Assembly (NCBI GenBank): GCA_002897115.2
Contig: BCIH01000006.1
Location: forward strand, 762,160-826,159
DNA from: Prototheca cutis
Taxonomy: Eukaryota; Chlorophyta; Trebouxiophyceae; Chlorellales; Chlorellaceae
Direction of reading: 5' to 3'
DNA: 64,000 nt
The notes beneath the pieces were generated by a model. That model worked only from the letters and a program-made list of their open reading frames with translations. It was not told the origin of the DNA and made no database searches. The translations under genes were made by a program, and so were the position numbers. Below are positions 1-11,928 of the stretch, piece by piece (within the stretch, counting starts at the first letter, position 1; each line of letters starts with the position of its first letter).

Positions 1-47
1 CCCCCCCCCCCCCCCCCAACCACACACATGCAATCATATCTTTGCAG

Positions 48-1270
48 GATAACCCCGCGGTGACACCTGCAAGACCCGTTGTCCCTCGCAACCCCTATGG
101 CGATGCGCCAGCCACTCATCCCACGCCGCCTTCCGCTGGCTGGTACGCCTGAGTTTGGGGACATGGGACAGAGCGTCGTGTGCTTTTGGCCGTGTTTCTG
201 TTCTGATGGCATTCTGCGTGACTGGGCGGTGTTGTGTGGTCGGGACCAAGAGGACTGCAGCACCCTTGCCAGCAGCACGTACTGTGGACGGAACCCCTGC
301 TGTGTCAGGGAAACGTTTGGGCCCTCTTTTTGGAGACAAGCTTCCTCCTTTCCTCTCCCCCGGACAATTCCTTGCAGGGCGATGCGTGCGGGCTCGGGCG
401 CTGCCCGCCCTCTGCAGCCGATTGGCGCGCTCAACCCGTACAACAACACCTGGACCATCAAGGCCAAGATTGTCTCCAAGGGCCAGAAGCGCAGGTGGGT
501 GTGTGCCCCAATTCTCTCCATTAAATGATGACAAGGACCACGATTATCAACAACCCACACATGCTCGCCCAAACAATCAAAAGCCAATAACCCACTGCAG
601 TTTCAACAAGACCGGTACAGAGACGAGCGTGTTTTCTGTGGAGCTTGTGGACGACCAGGGCAGCACGATCGAGGCCACGTTCTGGCGCGCGGCTGCAGAC
701 AAGTACTATGACCTGCTCTCCGAGGGCTCGGTCTACACGTTTTCCCGCGGAACCGTCAAGCCCGCCAACAAGCGCTTTTCCTCTGTGCGCAACGACTACA
801 CGCTGAATTTCGATGCCGCCGCCGAGGTCGAGCCCTGCGGTACGTGCCTGGGTGCGCGGATGGGCGTGTTATCGGTTTCTTGCGAGGGACAAGGCAGGTA
901 CTGATCTCAGGACATGCTTTGTTGACCTGTGTCTGGGAAGGCACATCTCGACACAGACACACAACTTACAATTCCCCTTGGCTACAGAGGGTGACATTGA
1001 TGCATGTGCGATGGAGGCACGGCTTGACCCCGTGGCCATTGCCCAGCTGCCAGCTTTTGTGGACAAGAAGGCCAGTGTGGACGTGCTGGGTGTCGTGACA
1101 GCTGTAGCGCCGCTGGGCAGCGTCAAGCGCAAGGCCGATGCCGCCGAACTTTCTCGCCGCGATGTGACCATCGTCGACCAAGGGTGAGGGGAGGATGGTG
1201 GGCATGGCATGAATGGTTCAAAGCAGGCGCCACTCTCTATGACACAGTGAAACTCTTCCACCATACATAG

Positions 1271-1304
<34 letters not shown>

Positions 1305-2636
1305 GTACACGTTATACACTACAGGCAACGGTCGGTGGTGTTGACGCTGTGGGGCGCCAACGCCGAGGGCCTGGGCGCTGAGCTGGAGGCTCGGGCGGCG
1401 GAGCGGCCGCTGCTGTCGGCGTCCAACTGTCGCGTGTCGTCTTTCAACGGCGTGTCGGTGTCCACGCTGCAGCGCTCGGTCGTCAAGATTGACCCCCAGG
1501 GTCCCGAGGCCACGGCGCTGGCGACCTGGTGGAAGCAGTGCGGCGCAGAGCTCCATTTCTCCGCCATCGGCGAAGGCCTCGCCGGCGTCGGCCAGACCCC
1601 CAGCGGGTGAGACAATGGGCGGGGTGGAAGTGGGGAGGGGGTTATCGGCTGACAGGAAAAGATAGCATGCATGCACCCACATGCACACGCGCCCGCCCAA
1701 ACGTACACTGCAAAACCAGCGCCATACCCCATGTCCCAACCCAGGCGTGGCGCGGGCAGCGGTTCCCAGGTGCAGACGCTGGCGGAGATCCGGTCTGGAG
1801 CGCCGGCGAATGCGGCGGACAAGCCCACGTTTTCCTCGACGGTGGCGACCCTGGCCTCCATCAACCCCGACCAGGCGCTGTATTACCCCGCCAACCCCGA
1901 AAACAACCGCAAGGTCGTGGAGCAGGGACCGGGGCAGTGGTACTGCGAGTACAGCGGTACCACCCTGCCCACCATGGTCCGTCGCTACATCCTCCAGGTG
2001 CACCGCGGCCCTGTGGTGTGTGTCTGTGCACATAGTGGCGTGGGGCTGGGTTCAATGCCCGCCTGCTGTCTTGCGTGCTGACTTTTCTTTAATATTTCAA
2101 GTGCAAGAAGGCACAGCGTGCTGCGCGGAACTCGCTGTCAACTCCTAATCCACCCCGAGCCCCCCAGAAAAGTTTCCCTCCGAAAAATCCCCAAACAGGC
2201 CAGGGTTATGGATGCGAGCGGGGAGTGCTTTGTCCAGGTGTTTAACGACCAGGCGGAGCAGCTGCTAGGTATGCCGGCGGATGACCTGGCGGCACTGAAA
2301 GAAAGCGAGCCCGCACGCTTCCTGGCTGTGCTCAAGGACGCTTGCTGGAAGGAGTGGTCCCTCCGCATCAAAGCCAGTGCACAGTGAGTTGTTCTTTGGG
2401 GAGGGGTAGAAATGCAGCGCTCTCAATGGCCATCGTGTGCACACAATTGTACTCACGGTTGTCTGGTTCCTGCATGCCCAATCCATGCTCACCCTTTCCC
2501 ACCCACGGCACCACACGTCAGGGAGTACAACGGCGAGCAGCGACAGAGGTATGCGGCTGCAGACTGCAAGTCGATCGACTTTGTGTCTGAGAGCAAGCGG
2601 ATGCTGGTGATCCTGGCACCAAAGGTGGCTGCCTGA
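48..2636 (+). CDS. RPA1: Replication protein A 70-kDa subunit, 5'-partial
   Basis: Large subunit of the RPA heterotrimer, which coats single-stranded DNA in replication, repair and recombination. Eight exons are visible: 48-142, 378-494, 601-839, 988-1183, 1325-1606, 1745-1997, 2199-2383 and 2522-2636 (TGA). All phases agree and give about 493 residues. The family is usually 600-650 residues, so the N-terminal OB fold lies left of the window. OB-A begins with PIGALNPYNNTWTIKAKI and continues through YDLLSEGSVYTFSRGTVK and VRNDYTLNF; OB-B holds VDVLGVVTAVAPLG; OB-C ends near EYNGEQRQRYAAADCKSIDF. In the OB-C zinc ribbon only one of the four expected cysteines remains (WYCEYSG; the first pair reads NPENNRKV). 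Otherwise a typical RPA1; orthology is very likely. Exon 1 is called from splice sites and frame only. Confidence 0.93.
1272..1302. repeat. (AC)n microsatellite
   Basis: About 31 bp of AC repeat in an RPA1 intron, about 20 bp from the downstream acceptor, so it may form part of the splice polypyrimidine region. Confidence 0.92.
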
Positions 2637-3198
2637 GTTGTTAAATTGCTTGTGGCGCTGGAGAGCCATGGCGGCCGGCAGGAAATTCGACAGAAGGCGG
2701 CAGTGTGATTGGGTTGGCCGACGAAAAAATAGACTGGACCTTTGTCACCTCATTCATTATGAGGGCATTCTCCCTGGTAAGAAATCATGTCCAACTCTAG
2801 AAACTGGAATTCAGAACCAATATTGCTTCAGCATTGCCCAGGGTCAACAGGCAGCAGTCAGGATGGCACCAGTGCCTGGTGCTGACCTGGCATCGACGTC
2901 CTCGTCGGACGAGCTCAAATCCCCCGAGGAAGGCTTGGCGTTTGGGCGCCCCAGCGCAGCCCGATTTCTCCGATGCCAGGCGTGCATGCGCCTGTGCAAT
3001 GCTGGAATGCGCAAACTGCTTTGACATTTTTATCACATTGAACGGATGATTTAAATTCTTGTTGGCCAGAGCCCCTGCACCTCCGCCTGAGACCCCCCAC
3101 ATCGGTGTTGAGAGGGTCCCGGGTAGTACTAGCTCTGCCCGGCTAGGGTTGCCGCCTTCCCCGGCTTGTGCTGCCTGGTCCGTCACGCTGTGGTCACC
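2637..3198. other. Intergenic, RPA1 to ethanolamine kinase
   Basis: About 560 bp that hold the RPA1 3' end and the promoter side of the next plus-strand gene. No gene, RNA or repeat was recognised. Open frames here are short and unlike known proteins. Confidence 0.5.
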
Positions 3199-5350
3199 AT
3201 GGACAGCCTCCCTCACGTCGATCTGAGTTTGAATGCTCAGTCGGATCCCAAAGTGCTGGAGCAGGGAGCATGCGCGGTGTGCCGGGCACTGCTCCCGGCA
3301 TGGGCCGGCATCCCTGACGAAGACATCGAGGTGATCAGGGACCCAGCAGCCCATCAGCCTGGCTGGCATGAACCATGCATTGTATTTGGATTGATGTCCC
3401 GTGAACCCGTGGAAATACCCCGTCTAGGATTTTGGATTGTGCATGAGGCACACAAACTATCAGCCTTGGTGGTGTGGCATGAGCACAGCACCACCACCAC
3501 CACCACTAATCACCAGGTGACCAAGGTGACGGGTGGCATCAGCAATGCCTTGTTCAAGGCAACACCGAAGGGAGACCTAGACCCTGTCCTCGTCCGGGTG
3601 TATGGACTCAACACGGAGCGATTCATCGACCGTGAGAAGGAGGTGGCCGTCATGCGCCTCGTTTCAGGCTACGGCTTTGGCACCAAGGTACTGGTGCTGG
3701 GGTGGACAGGCGTCTTTTCTGCTGCTTGTTTGAAGTTGGACTTTACCTGTGATGTTGGCACAGCTGTGTCATGCTCCTCCTGTGGATCGACGGCTGCCAA
3801 CCCAGCTGCCATGTGGCACACATGACCATCTCAGGTGCTGGGCACGTTTGCCACTGGACGACTGGAATTCTTCCTGCCTCAGAAGTGTTTGTCCCCGGAC
3901 CAACTCAAGCAGCCGGTCATCTGCGCTGCCATCGGCAGGGCCCTGCAAAATTTCCACACCATTCCTGGCCCTGTGCGTGCTTGGGCTTTTAAGGAGAGTG
4001 GAGTGGACGTGTGTCGGCGTGGTGGCCTGCTTCTGTGGGAGGACAGGGCATGGCAAGGGGTGGTCGTGATCGCGCATGCGTCGTTGCAGCCAGGCAGCAG
4101 CGTCGCCGCCCCAGCAGCAGCACATGCATGCTGCCTGTCCGGCAGCTGGCCCTCGTGCACTCATGGAGCGCCTCGGCCGCTTTCACCGATTGCAGGGAAA
4201 GAAGGAGCCCTGCGACACCCCTTTTGTCCGTATCCACGACTGGCTGGATCTCGCCGAATCATTCAAATTTGAAGACCCCAAGGTGCGACTGGGTTTATAG
4301 TCCTGTCTATCAAGGCTGTGAGAAGATGGGCAACGGGGGTGTGTCGGGGGTGGGAGGAGAGCTCTTCCCCACCATGAAATCCACCGCAATTTGAAAGAAC
4401 AGCTCGTATCGCCCCAAGCACCCTCCTAATGTTTATTACAATTCCTCGCCAAAATGACTGCAGAAGCAGGTAGAGTTTGACAAGTTTGATTTGGCCAAGC
4501 TGCGGAAGCAGGTGCTGCGGGTGCAGGCCGCCTGCGAAGCCGTGGGCTCCCCCGCCGTCTTTGCACACAACGATCTTCTGGCAGGCAATGTCATGGTCGC
4601 TGATGCGCTGTGGGCCGATCCGGCTGCCCAGCCGCTGCAGGCGCACGACGCAAAAGACAGCCTGATGACATTTATCGACTTTGAGTATGCTGACTGGGCA
4701 CCCCGAGGCTTTGACTGGGGCAACCATTTCAACGAGTACGCACTTGTTAGGGTTGGACTTGTTGGTTTACGATTTTGCCTGCACGGGGAGCTTGCCTTTT
4801 TTATTTTTTTTGATGGGTGGGTTTTGGGAGGGCGGGGGGGGGGGATGCCCCGATGCACACTAGAATCTGACTTCTGGATATCCAGTTCTCTTCTCTGGGG
4901 ACCTTGCCCACACCCACACTGTACCAAACATCAGCGAAAACACATGTTGCGACAAGTCATAGCTGCAACAGAGAAACCCACACCACAATCCCACTCCATG
5001 CAATGTGCAGGTATGCCGGTTTTGACGGCGACTACAGTCAGTACCCTACGAAGGAGGAGGCATCGGTTTTCCTGCGGGCCTACCTGGCAGCGGAGCGGGG
5101 CGTCGCAGAGACAGCTGTCCCCGACGCCGACGTGGCCGCGGCTGTTGTGGAGGCCGACCTGTTCTCCCTGGCCTCGCACATGTACTGGGGCGCGTGGTGC
5201 TTCCTGCAGGCACAGTGGAGCATCCTGGACTTTGATTACCTCGAGTATGCCCACGTCCGGTGGGGTGAGTGCGCCCGCAGGCTGGAGGCCGTCCTCGCAG
5301 AGGCAGCACTCTATTTTCCCGCAGCCATCGCGCTGCCCAAGGCGCAATAA
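3199..5350 (+). CDS. Ethanolamine (choline/ethanolamine) kinase
   Basis: Phosphorylates ethanolamine with ATP, the first step of the CDP-ethanolamine route to phosphatidylethanolamine; probably cytosolic. Six exons: 3199-3330, 3517-3687, 3835-3972, 4196-4282, 4470-4735 and 5011-5350 (TAA), giving 377 residues, normal for the family. The N-terminal nucleotide loop reads VTKVTGGISNALFK and is followed by VLVRVYG. The Brenner motif is FAHNDLLAGNVM, with the catalytic Asp, and the metal-binding segment is FIDFEYADW, followed by GNHFNEYAG. GNHFNEYAG followed by YSQYP resembles ethanolamine kinases more than choline kinases, but substrate cannot be proven from sequence. The ATG at 3199 starts a frame that splices in phase to the VTKVTGG exon. 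Confidence 0.92.
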
Positions 5351-5853
5351 CTGGCGGGGAGAGGCAGCTTTCTCCTCAGGTGGGGCTGAACGAGGCCAAC
5401 AGTGCACCCCCCCCCCCCCAACACACGTCAGGATTTTGCAACCCTTGAACAGTGCCTGGTCGCTTATTCTCCCTGCTGACAGTCCATGCATTAGCCAACA
5501 CTGCCTTCCCTTCTGCTCACCTACGATGCAACAAAACCCACACTGTGGACAAATGTGGCGCAGTTGACGGGTGGTTGAACGCGATGCGGCGCATCCGCCT
5601 GGCACAGGGCGGCGAATTTTCCTTGGCACTGTGAGCCGCCCACACAAAAAAAATGAAAACTAAATGCGAAAGACAACAAAGGGGCTAGCTAGGCCTACAT
5701 GGGGTTGCTTGCACAGCAGCCACACAGTTGCAGGTGGCGTGGGCTTTCAGCTATTTTTCTCACCGGAGCAAGGGGGCTCAAATGTCCACAGTTGAAAACC
5801 TGGCTGTGCCCAGCACCAATTACAGCAAATGTGCATGCTCATCGGCTCATTTC
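5351..5853. other. Convergent intergenic region
   Basis: About 500 bp between the 3' ends of the ethanolamine kinase and the GNAT gene. It contains a C-run at 5407-5420 and an A-run at 5646-5652. A short frame ending at 5634 has no recognisable content. No gene is supported. Confidence 0.5.
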
Positions 5854-7011
5854 CTAAAAAACGGCTGCTTTGGAAACGTTCTGCTGTGCCAGCCTCTGAA
5901 AGGCATCGGGCTCACTGACAAACCCGAGTTTCTCGTACATTCCTACGAGCCTCGGTTCTGTGCGAGGCGGTTTGGGGGAGGGATGGGTGGGGAGCTGAAG
6001 CGTCCAGGATTACACGTGCATGCTGCAGACTGTCTGCGCACCCCCCCCCTGGGGCCCTTCCCCTGCTCAAACCTGCATAGAGCGAAATGGAAGAGAAGCC
6101 TTGCTCCGTCAGCGCCCGCACGATGCGCTCGATCAGTGCCCGGCCAAGGCCCTGGCCCTGCCAATGTGTTGCGACCTGGTAGTGGAGGAGCAATGGGCCC
6201 TTGGTTGGAGTGTCTGTTTGCAAGCAGGGCCCTGTGCCGATCCCCAGACTTGCATTCTTGGCAGCCATGCGCCACGTCTAAGGGAACAGCGCAAAGGGGC
6301 CCCCCCAACACACACTCACACACACTCACACACACACATGCTGAGCAAGCCTTTTCCTTCTCAGGAAACCCATCAACAGCAAGCAGCACGCACCGCGACG
6401 TCCCATACGGTCGCCATGACGGCTCCATTCCGCATGGCCCGGGCAAAACCTATGAGGTTTCCCTTTGCAGCAGCTGGGCTTGATTCAGCAGTGCCACGAG
6501 TCATTCGGACGGACAGGCTGCAGCAGGTGTTGGACATCAACCTCGCAAGCCGGTCTGGCTCCCGTGCCGGAAATCCAACCTGCTTTTTGGCCAATAACAG
6601 GAGTATTTATCCGGTTGTCAGACCGAGGACTGGCGGGCACGGGGCCGAAATGAAACTGCCAGCTCCTTGGCCATGCAAGAAACAGCATGTCTATTAGCAT
6701 TGCCTTGGCACTGGAGGGGACCTTACTCTAAGGCACGCTAGCGATCAAGGACCTTCACCCCCACCCTTCCTTATCCCGGAGCTGGACTTCGAATTCCGGC
6801 CCCCGGCCCCCAAACCAAGCCGCACCAAGGCACTCGCCTCACAGAACAGCATGTTAAGCTCTCTGAAATCGATGGCACCATTCCACTCAAACAGGATGCC
6901 CTGGTCGCCAAAGAAAGTGTCGCTCCTCGTCAGTTTCGGCACAGCTGGTGGCTCAGCTCTCCTCAGCCGGTCCAGCAGTGGCGGCACATGTGGAACAAAG
7001 CTCACGCCCAT
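5854..7011 (-). CDS. GNAT-family N-acetyltransferase, plant-type
   Basis: Acetyl-CoA-dependent N-acetyltransferase. Exons on the minus strand: 7011-6826, 6579-6394, 6175-6073 and 5957-5854 (TAG), 192 residues, all phases consistent. Motif A, the acetyl-CoA loop, is QGQGLGRALIERIVRAL. It follows an exon ending ATVWDVA, and motif B is MYEKLGF near the C-terminus. The segment VGFPAREPDRLARLMSNT, upstream of the GNAT fold, matches the leader of plant chloroplast GNATs, some of which acetylate proteins or serotonin. The frame remains open upstream of the first ATG to about 7068, so a further 5' exon encoding a transit peptide is possible. Substrate and plastid location are inferences from family resemblance. 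Confidence 0.82.
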
Positions 7012-8105
7012 TGTTGAGTGATGGGAAACCCCCTCTGCAACGAAATGGAATTCCCATCTTGGTGATTAACGATATAACATTTGATTGTGCTGCAAGGGAC
7101 ATCGGCTGGGAAGGAGATTGCCGCCGTCCCCAGCAGCACTGGTGGTCAAACTTCCTGGTCAGGATCACCACTGCAAAACCCTACCGACCAGTTCAGAAAC
7201 CCCCCAAGTTCGGGTGAACCAAGACCGCTGCGCACCCCTGTTGTAGCGCAGCCGAGGTTTTACACACGGCCCTGGAGATCCAAACGCCCTGCAGATCGTC
7301 CTGAAACGTGGGTGACATTCTGGCCGAGCACAGGTCGGTCGATGCTCGGGCAAGAGCCCACCGGAAACCATTCTGGGTAGTGTCAAGCGCAGGAACAGGC
7401 TCCAGATTCAAGCGACACCCAGAATGCGCAAAATAATAAAAGGTATGAAAAGTATACTAAAGTGGGAATAGGATGAGCATGGCGTTTTTTTTTGCCGAGG
7501 GAGAAAGTTGCTTCGTCGAGGCAGTGTCGGGATTCGGTCACTCGTCGACCGATGGACATTGCCGGGCCCATGACCGGATGAGCGGCAAATGTGCGCCGAG
7601 CTCCATCGTCCTGGAACGGCGAGGGAGGGACGTGGGCATAATGACAACATTGATTTTCTTATCATCAATCACTCTTGCACCGCACAGGATGATGTGATTG
7701 CAGCGCAGCCGGGCCATGCCTGGCCACAGGCTGTGGACCTGCCATTACCCCAGCGCATGACGTCCAGATGCCTTTGGCGCAGCTGATTCTGGGCTCGCAG
7801 GCATGGAGCGTGCACAGAACAGCGCGCTCTGCCCCATTTGGGCGGGTGGTGATGGCCCGGCCGACCAGGCCGAGAGTGGTGGATCGACACCTGCGGCTTG
7901 GGTAAGGATGCTTTGTGAGGACCTGCTCTCTCTATGCCTGGGCAGCGCGTGCAGAGCATGGATTCCGTGCATGCAGTATCATACACATTATTTTTAGCAT
8001 TGCAAAGCCTGTGAAGGTGAGACAGGGTTGGATTTCAACGTCCTTGTTCTTGAACGACACCCGACCTTCGCCAGGGCACGCCGGCCCAGATCCGTGGCAC
8101 CCGCC
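7012..8105. other. Divergent intergenic region
   Basis: About 1.1 kb between the divergent GNAT gene and the repeat-protein gene, probably holding both promoters. An open frame at 7803-7901 (starts MERAQNS) ends at a good donor (GTAAGG) and could be a 5' exon of the downstream gene, but no acceptor in matching phase was found. A T-run lies near 7483-7491. Nothing else was recognised. Confidence 0.4.
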
Positions 8106-9992
8106 ATGGAGCCCAGCCCTAGCAGCCCTACCATCCAAGACCTGGCGCCATATTTCACAACAGAGGGCATCGCACAAGCGGACGAGGAACTGTGCGGCTT
8201 CCGGGTCTGGTGCAGCGTCCCTGGGATTGACATCGGGGAGGTGCAGCGGGTGGAGCCAGGCCCTGCCCACGCCTACCTCTGTGTTCAAGGAAGCGTTCCA
8301 CCCGGCTATGTGCCCGAATCACTGCGTTCCACAAACCCCACGCCCCCCGCCCAGCATCTCATTCCCTGGGTGGCCCAGATGGTCCGAGGCATCGACGTCC
8401 AGCACGCCACTGTGACCGTGGACTTGCCGGGGGGTCTGCTGGATCTGGGGTACCGTGAAGCATTGCTGGAGGCGATCGAAGCGGCACTGCTGCCCTACAC
8501 ATCGCCACCCTCCGGGTCGGTAGCGGAGCGCCTGGGCCGGCGGATGATGCCGACGCGGGCGGCGCTGCGGGCGGCGGGGCGGCGCGACCTGCTGGCGGCC
8601 ATCGACCGTGCAGGCGGCTCAAAAGAAGTTGCTGCCGCGCTGGGTCTTGCCGCGAGGCACCGCCCGCCGGGATACTGGGAGTCACCAGAGAACCTGGAGC
8701 GTGAGATTTCGGCCTTTGTGGCCGCCAGCTGGGTCTACTTTCCAGCTGTCGACGATGAAGAGGCTGAGAGCGGTGATGGCACCATCAACGAGAAGAGGGC
8801 TGAGCACCCGTGCAAGGCGATGGAACGGCTGAGTCCTGACGGGGACCATCCTGACACCCCATCCTTACACCAGCAGCAGTCTTCTGCTATGGGACGTGAG
8901 AGCAATCCCAGTGCCGCCAACCATTCGCCGCTGCTGGGTGTCATCCGGCCAATCACGCCGAGAGGCAGCGTCGGCACGCTGCCATCTCAGGATGCCCCTA
9001 ATCGGCAGGCCCTGCGCTGGGATGAGGAGGAGGAACTGGCGACGCCTGCTGATCTCGATGCAGACAGTCTTGAATCGTGGAATGATGAGGAGTGGGCAGA
9101 GGAGCGGAGCGACCCCGATGCCGAGACAGGAAGGTCTTGCTATGATGACACTTCATCATTGCTCCCAACAGAAGAAGACGACTCGTCGTCCCCGGTGTCC
9201 AGGCAACCTTCAGGCTATTGGTTTAATCAGGTGACGCAGCGGGTGAGTCTGGAGCCACCTGTGCTTCCCGTCTGCATCCTGCTGGACGATGCTGGCACCG
9301 AGCTGTTAGTGGGCGAGGAGGACGATGCGGTCCTCCCGTCTCGTGACACGCTGGCTGCCGCGGGGCGCTACGACCTCATCCACGGGATCCAGACGCTGGG
9401 CGGGCACCGCGCCGCGGCAGAGGCCCTGGGCCGCACAGCTCCGGCGCCCCGACACCGCCACCTGGATGGCCCTGGGCGGCTGGAACGGGAGCTGTATGAG
9501 TGCTGCGAGGAACAGGGCTGGGACCAGCGCTTCCTGCCCCCCGCACCCCAGCTCCTCAGCGTGGGCCGGCCCGACCTGCACAGCGCCGTTCTGCGTCTGG
9601 GGGGGTACGCGGAAGCCGCACGGAAGCTGGGCCGCCGAACCCACCGCTCGGCACGGAACCGCTGGTCCAACTTTGACACTGCCGTCGCCGAGTTTCGGGC
9701 ATATATGGATGCCAAGCAGGGACCCAGAAATGATGAGGAGTTGGGAGGTAGGCAGGCTCCTGATGGAAAGGACACAGAACACCACGAACGAAGGCCGTCA
9801 GCAGAACAACGCTCAGCCAAGTTTCTGCCTGCACGCGGCGAGCTCAAGCGTGCGGGGCGCACAGACCTGTTGTACGCGCTTGTGCATTACGGCGCCCCAC
9901 GCCTGGCCACCGCGCTGGGCGTGGCCGTTCGACCCCGGGGCGGTGCCAACAACGTCAAGAAAAGCCAGGTCTCGCAGGAAGACCCCTCATGA
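8106..9992 (+). CDS. Single-exon protein with four short helical repeats
   Basis: A 628-residue frame from the ATG at 8106; the same frame is open to 8028 but has no earlier ATG. I do not recognise the protein as a whole. It carries four copies of a roughly 35-residue motif near residues 146, 408, 476 and 574: (M/L)P(T/S)R..L..AGR.DL...I...GG...A..LG. Copies 1 and 3 are followed by a shared tail ending in an aromatic, acidic helix. Similar repeats occur, as far as I recall, in some plant and algal organelle-targeted proteins. Between copies 1 and 2 is an acidic, Ser-rich stretch of about 200 residues, probably disordered. No catalytic motif or membrane segment is visible. It may have upstream exons. 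Confidence 0.7.
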   Translation: MEPSPSSPTIQDLAPYFTTEGIAQADEELCGFRVWCSVPGIDIGEVQRVEPGPAHAYLCVQGSVPPGYVPESLRSTNPTPPAQHLIPWVAQMVRGIDVQHATVTVDLPGGLLDLGYREALLEAIEAALLPYTSPPSGSVAERLGRRMMPTRAALRAAGRRDLLAAIDRAGGSKEVAAALGLAARHRPPGYWESPENLEREISAFVAASWVYFPAVDDEEAESGDGTINEKRAEHPCKAMERLSPDGDHPDTPSLHQQQSSAMGRESNPSAANHSPLLGVIRPITPRGSVGTLPSQDAPNRQALRWDEEEELATPADLDADSLESWNDEEWAEERSDPDAETGRSCYDDTSSLLPTEEDDSSSPVSRQPSGYWFNQVTQRVSLEPPVLPVCILLDDAGTELLVGEEDDAVLPSRDTLAAAGRYDLIHGIQTLGGHRAAAEALGRTAPAPRHRHLDGPGRLERELYECCEEQGWDQRFLPPAPQLLSVGRPDLHSAVLRLGGYAEAARKLGRRTHRSARNRWSNFDTAVAEFRAYMDAKQGPRNDEELGGRQAPDGKDTEHHERRPSAEQRSAKFLPARGELKRAGRTDLLYALVHYGAPRLATALGVAVRPRGGANNVKKSQVSQEDPS

Positions 9993-10309
9993 TGATTGTC
10001 GTGGTGGCTGCCGTTTCGATTACTGCGGGGAGGGTGTACTATGCTCTGTGTGTGGATTGGATCTCCTGTTGATACGCTCACTTGCCCAATCCCTGTATGC
10101 TCTTGTGATGGTTGTTATGCACAGCTTTGGTGTGTCAGCGACCTCTTTCTGTCCCGAATCGTCTGCTGGGACAAATATTTCCACAAAAGCAGAGTCGTTC
10201 AGATGCTCCGGACTGCACTTGCACTCAGGAACGTCAGGTTGCAGCATCGTTTTCCTGTAACTGCTGTCTCCACTCCGTCCGTGCGGCCCTGTCATGCAAC
10301 CTGCACCTC

Positions 10310-11847
10310 CTAACGATGGTTTGAGTGAGCCAAGCATGTCATGACAATGGTGGCTAGCATCGGCACACATTCGTCACATGCCCGGAAGCGAAAGCAAGAG
10401 CCCAAAACATGGCCCAACACACACACACACACACACACACATCGTCCGCACCTGGAAACCGCAAAGCTGGCCTTTCCCTGCGGCAGCCTGACGTGCCTGG
10501 GCTTGGCCGGAGCTGGTGGCATGCTGGCGGGGTCCACCCCAGGCTGGGGAGTGATCAGGACCTCGGCCCCAGCAGGGTTGCGCACTCGGACGATGCCTCT
10601 GTAGCCACCACGCGGAACGCCATCCTGCGGATGAGGAGTGGGTTGAGCAACGTCGACATCGAGGGGATGCAGATGCAGGTCCACTGCCTCTAGCCATGCA
10701 GATGCAAGGCCACCCTCATTGTCCATCAACCTCCAGGCCCAATGCCCCCCTCTCTTTGTCACAGTCACAGCCACCACTACACGTGCCTTCCACTCTGGCA
10801 TCATGCGGTAGATTTCCGCGATGTGCTCGTAGCCAGCTCTGTCGCCGTAGCGAACGGTGACGGGCCCCATGCTCAAATACGGCGATTCTTCTGCCGACAC
10901 CAGCGTTGCCTGGGACAGTGTCTCCTCCACCAGCTGCTGGTACCTGGGTGGGTGCAAGGGCCGTTGGCTTGCTGATGGCCAGTCCTAGGTCGGCTGGTCG
11001 GCATTCTCCGTTTCTTAGTCGGGCACCCTACCATCCGTAGCATGTGCGATGCTGGAGAGGTGGCCCGTGGGAGCTTTCTCCCCCCAACTCCCTCAAAACA
11101 GTCCTCAACCGATGCGCTGCAGCGCACACCTGTTTGGCAGGAGGTATGACAGGTCTTCGGATTCCCAGTCGATGTCCTCATCCGCCATCTTGATGGGTTT
11201 GATGAAGTCACGGAAAAACTGGCCTGCACTGGAGCCATGCTCCCCAAAATTATACGTCCGGCTGACCTCTGGCCTGGAGAAGGTGGGGCTGGGGGCCAGC
11301 AGGTGTTGATGAGGAGGCAGGTGTTCCCGGACGCCTCCAAGCACCTCCAGTGACCCTCGTCAGCCACCCCAGACACCAAACACACGCACCGTATGCACTG
11401 CCGTCCCCGGCGTGTGGTGTTGGATCTCAGCCAGTCATCCCAGTACCCTTCAGGCCTGAAGGCAGTTGGGGTTCAACAGAATGCAAGGGTTGGAGTTGCG
11501 AGAGACCCCCTGTTCACAGGAACAGACAATGCCTGGACACTGTTCTATGCAGATACACATAGGAAAGGCCCCTGGAAGTTGTCGACGTTCGCCAACCCAC
11601 GAGCCTCCCAGCACTGCGCACCATGTGTCACGGATGGACTCCCACACGCTGGCCGTTGTGAGCCATCCGAGGCCCGGGAAAAAATCGCTGCGATGCAGAG
11701 CCTTTTGATCCCGGACCAGATGCTCCTGTTTGGTGGTGAGAGTGGCTGTTTTCTGCCAGAACGGTGCCCATTTGGGGTGAATGGTTGCGTGCCAATGCAT
11801 GCATTTGCATGTTTCTGTCAAGGGAGGACAGGACACTGTCTTCCCAG

Positions 11848-11928
<81 letters not shown>

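Noticed and set aside
34..534. Minus-strand frame across the left edge
   Set aside because: Overlaps the RPA1 exons, which show strong family motifs on the plus strand.
8028..8105. Upstream extension of the four-repeat protein
   Set aside because: The frame is open but starts at TTG; the first ATG is at 8106, with no evidence for a non-AUG start.
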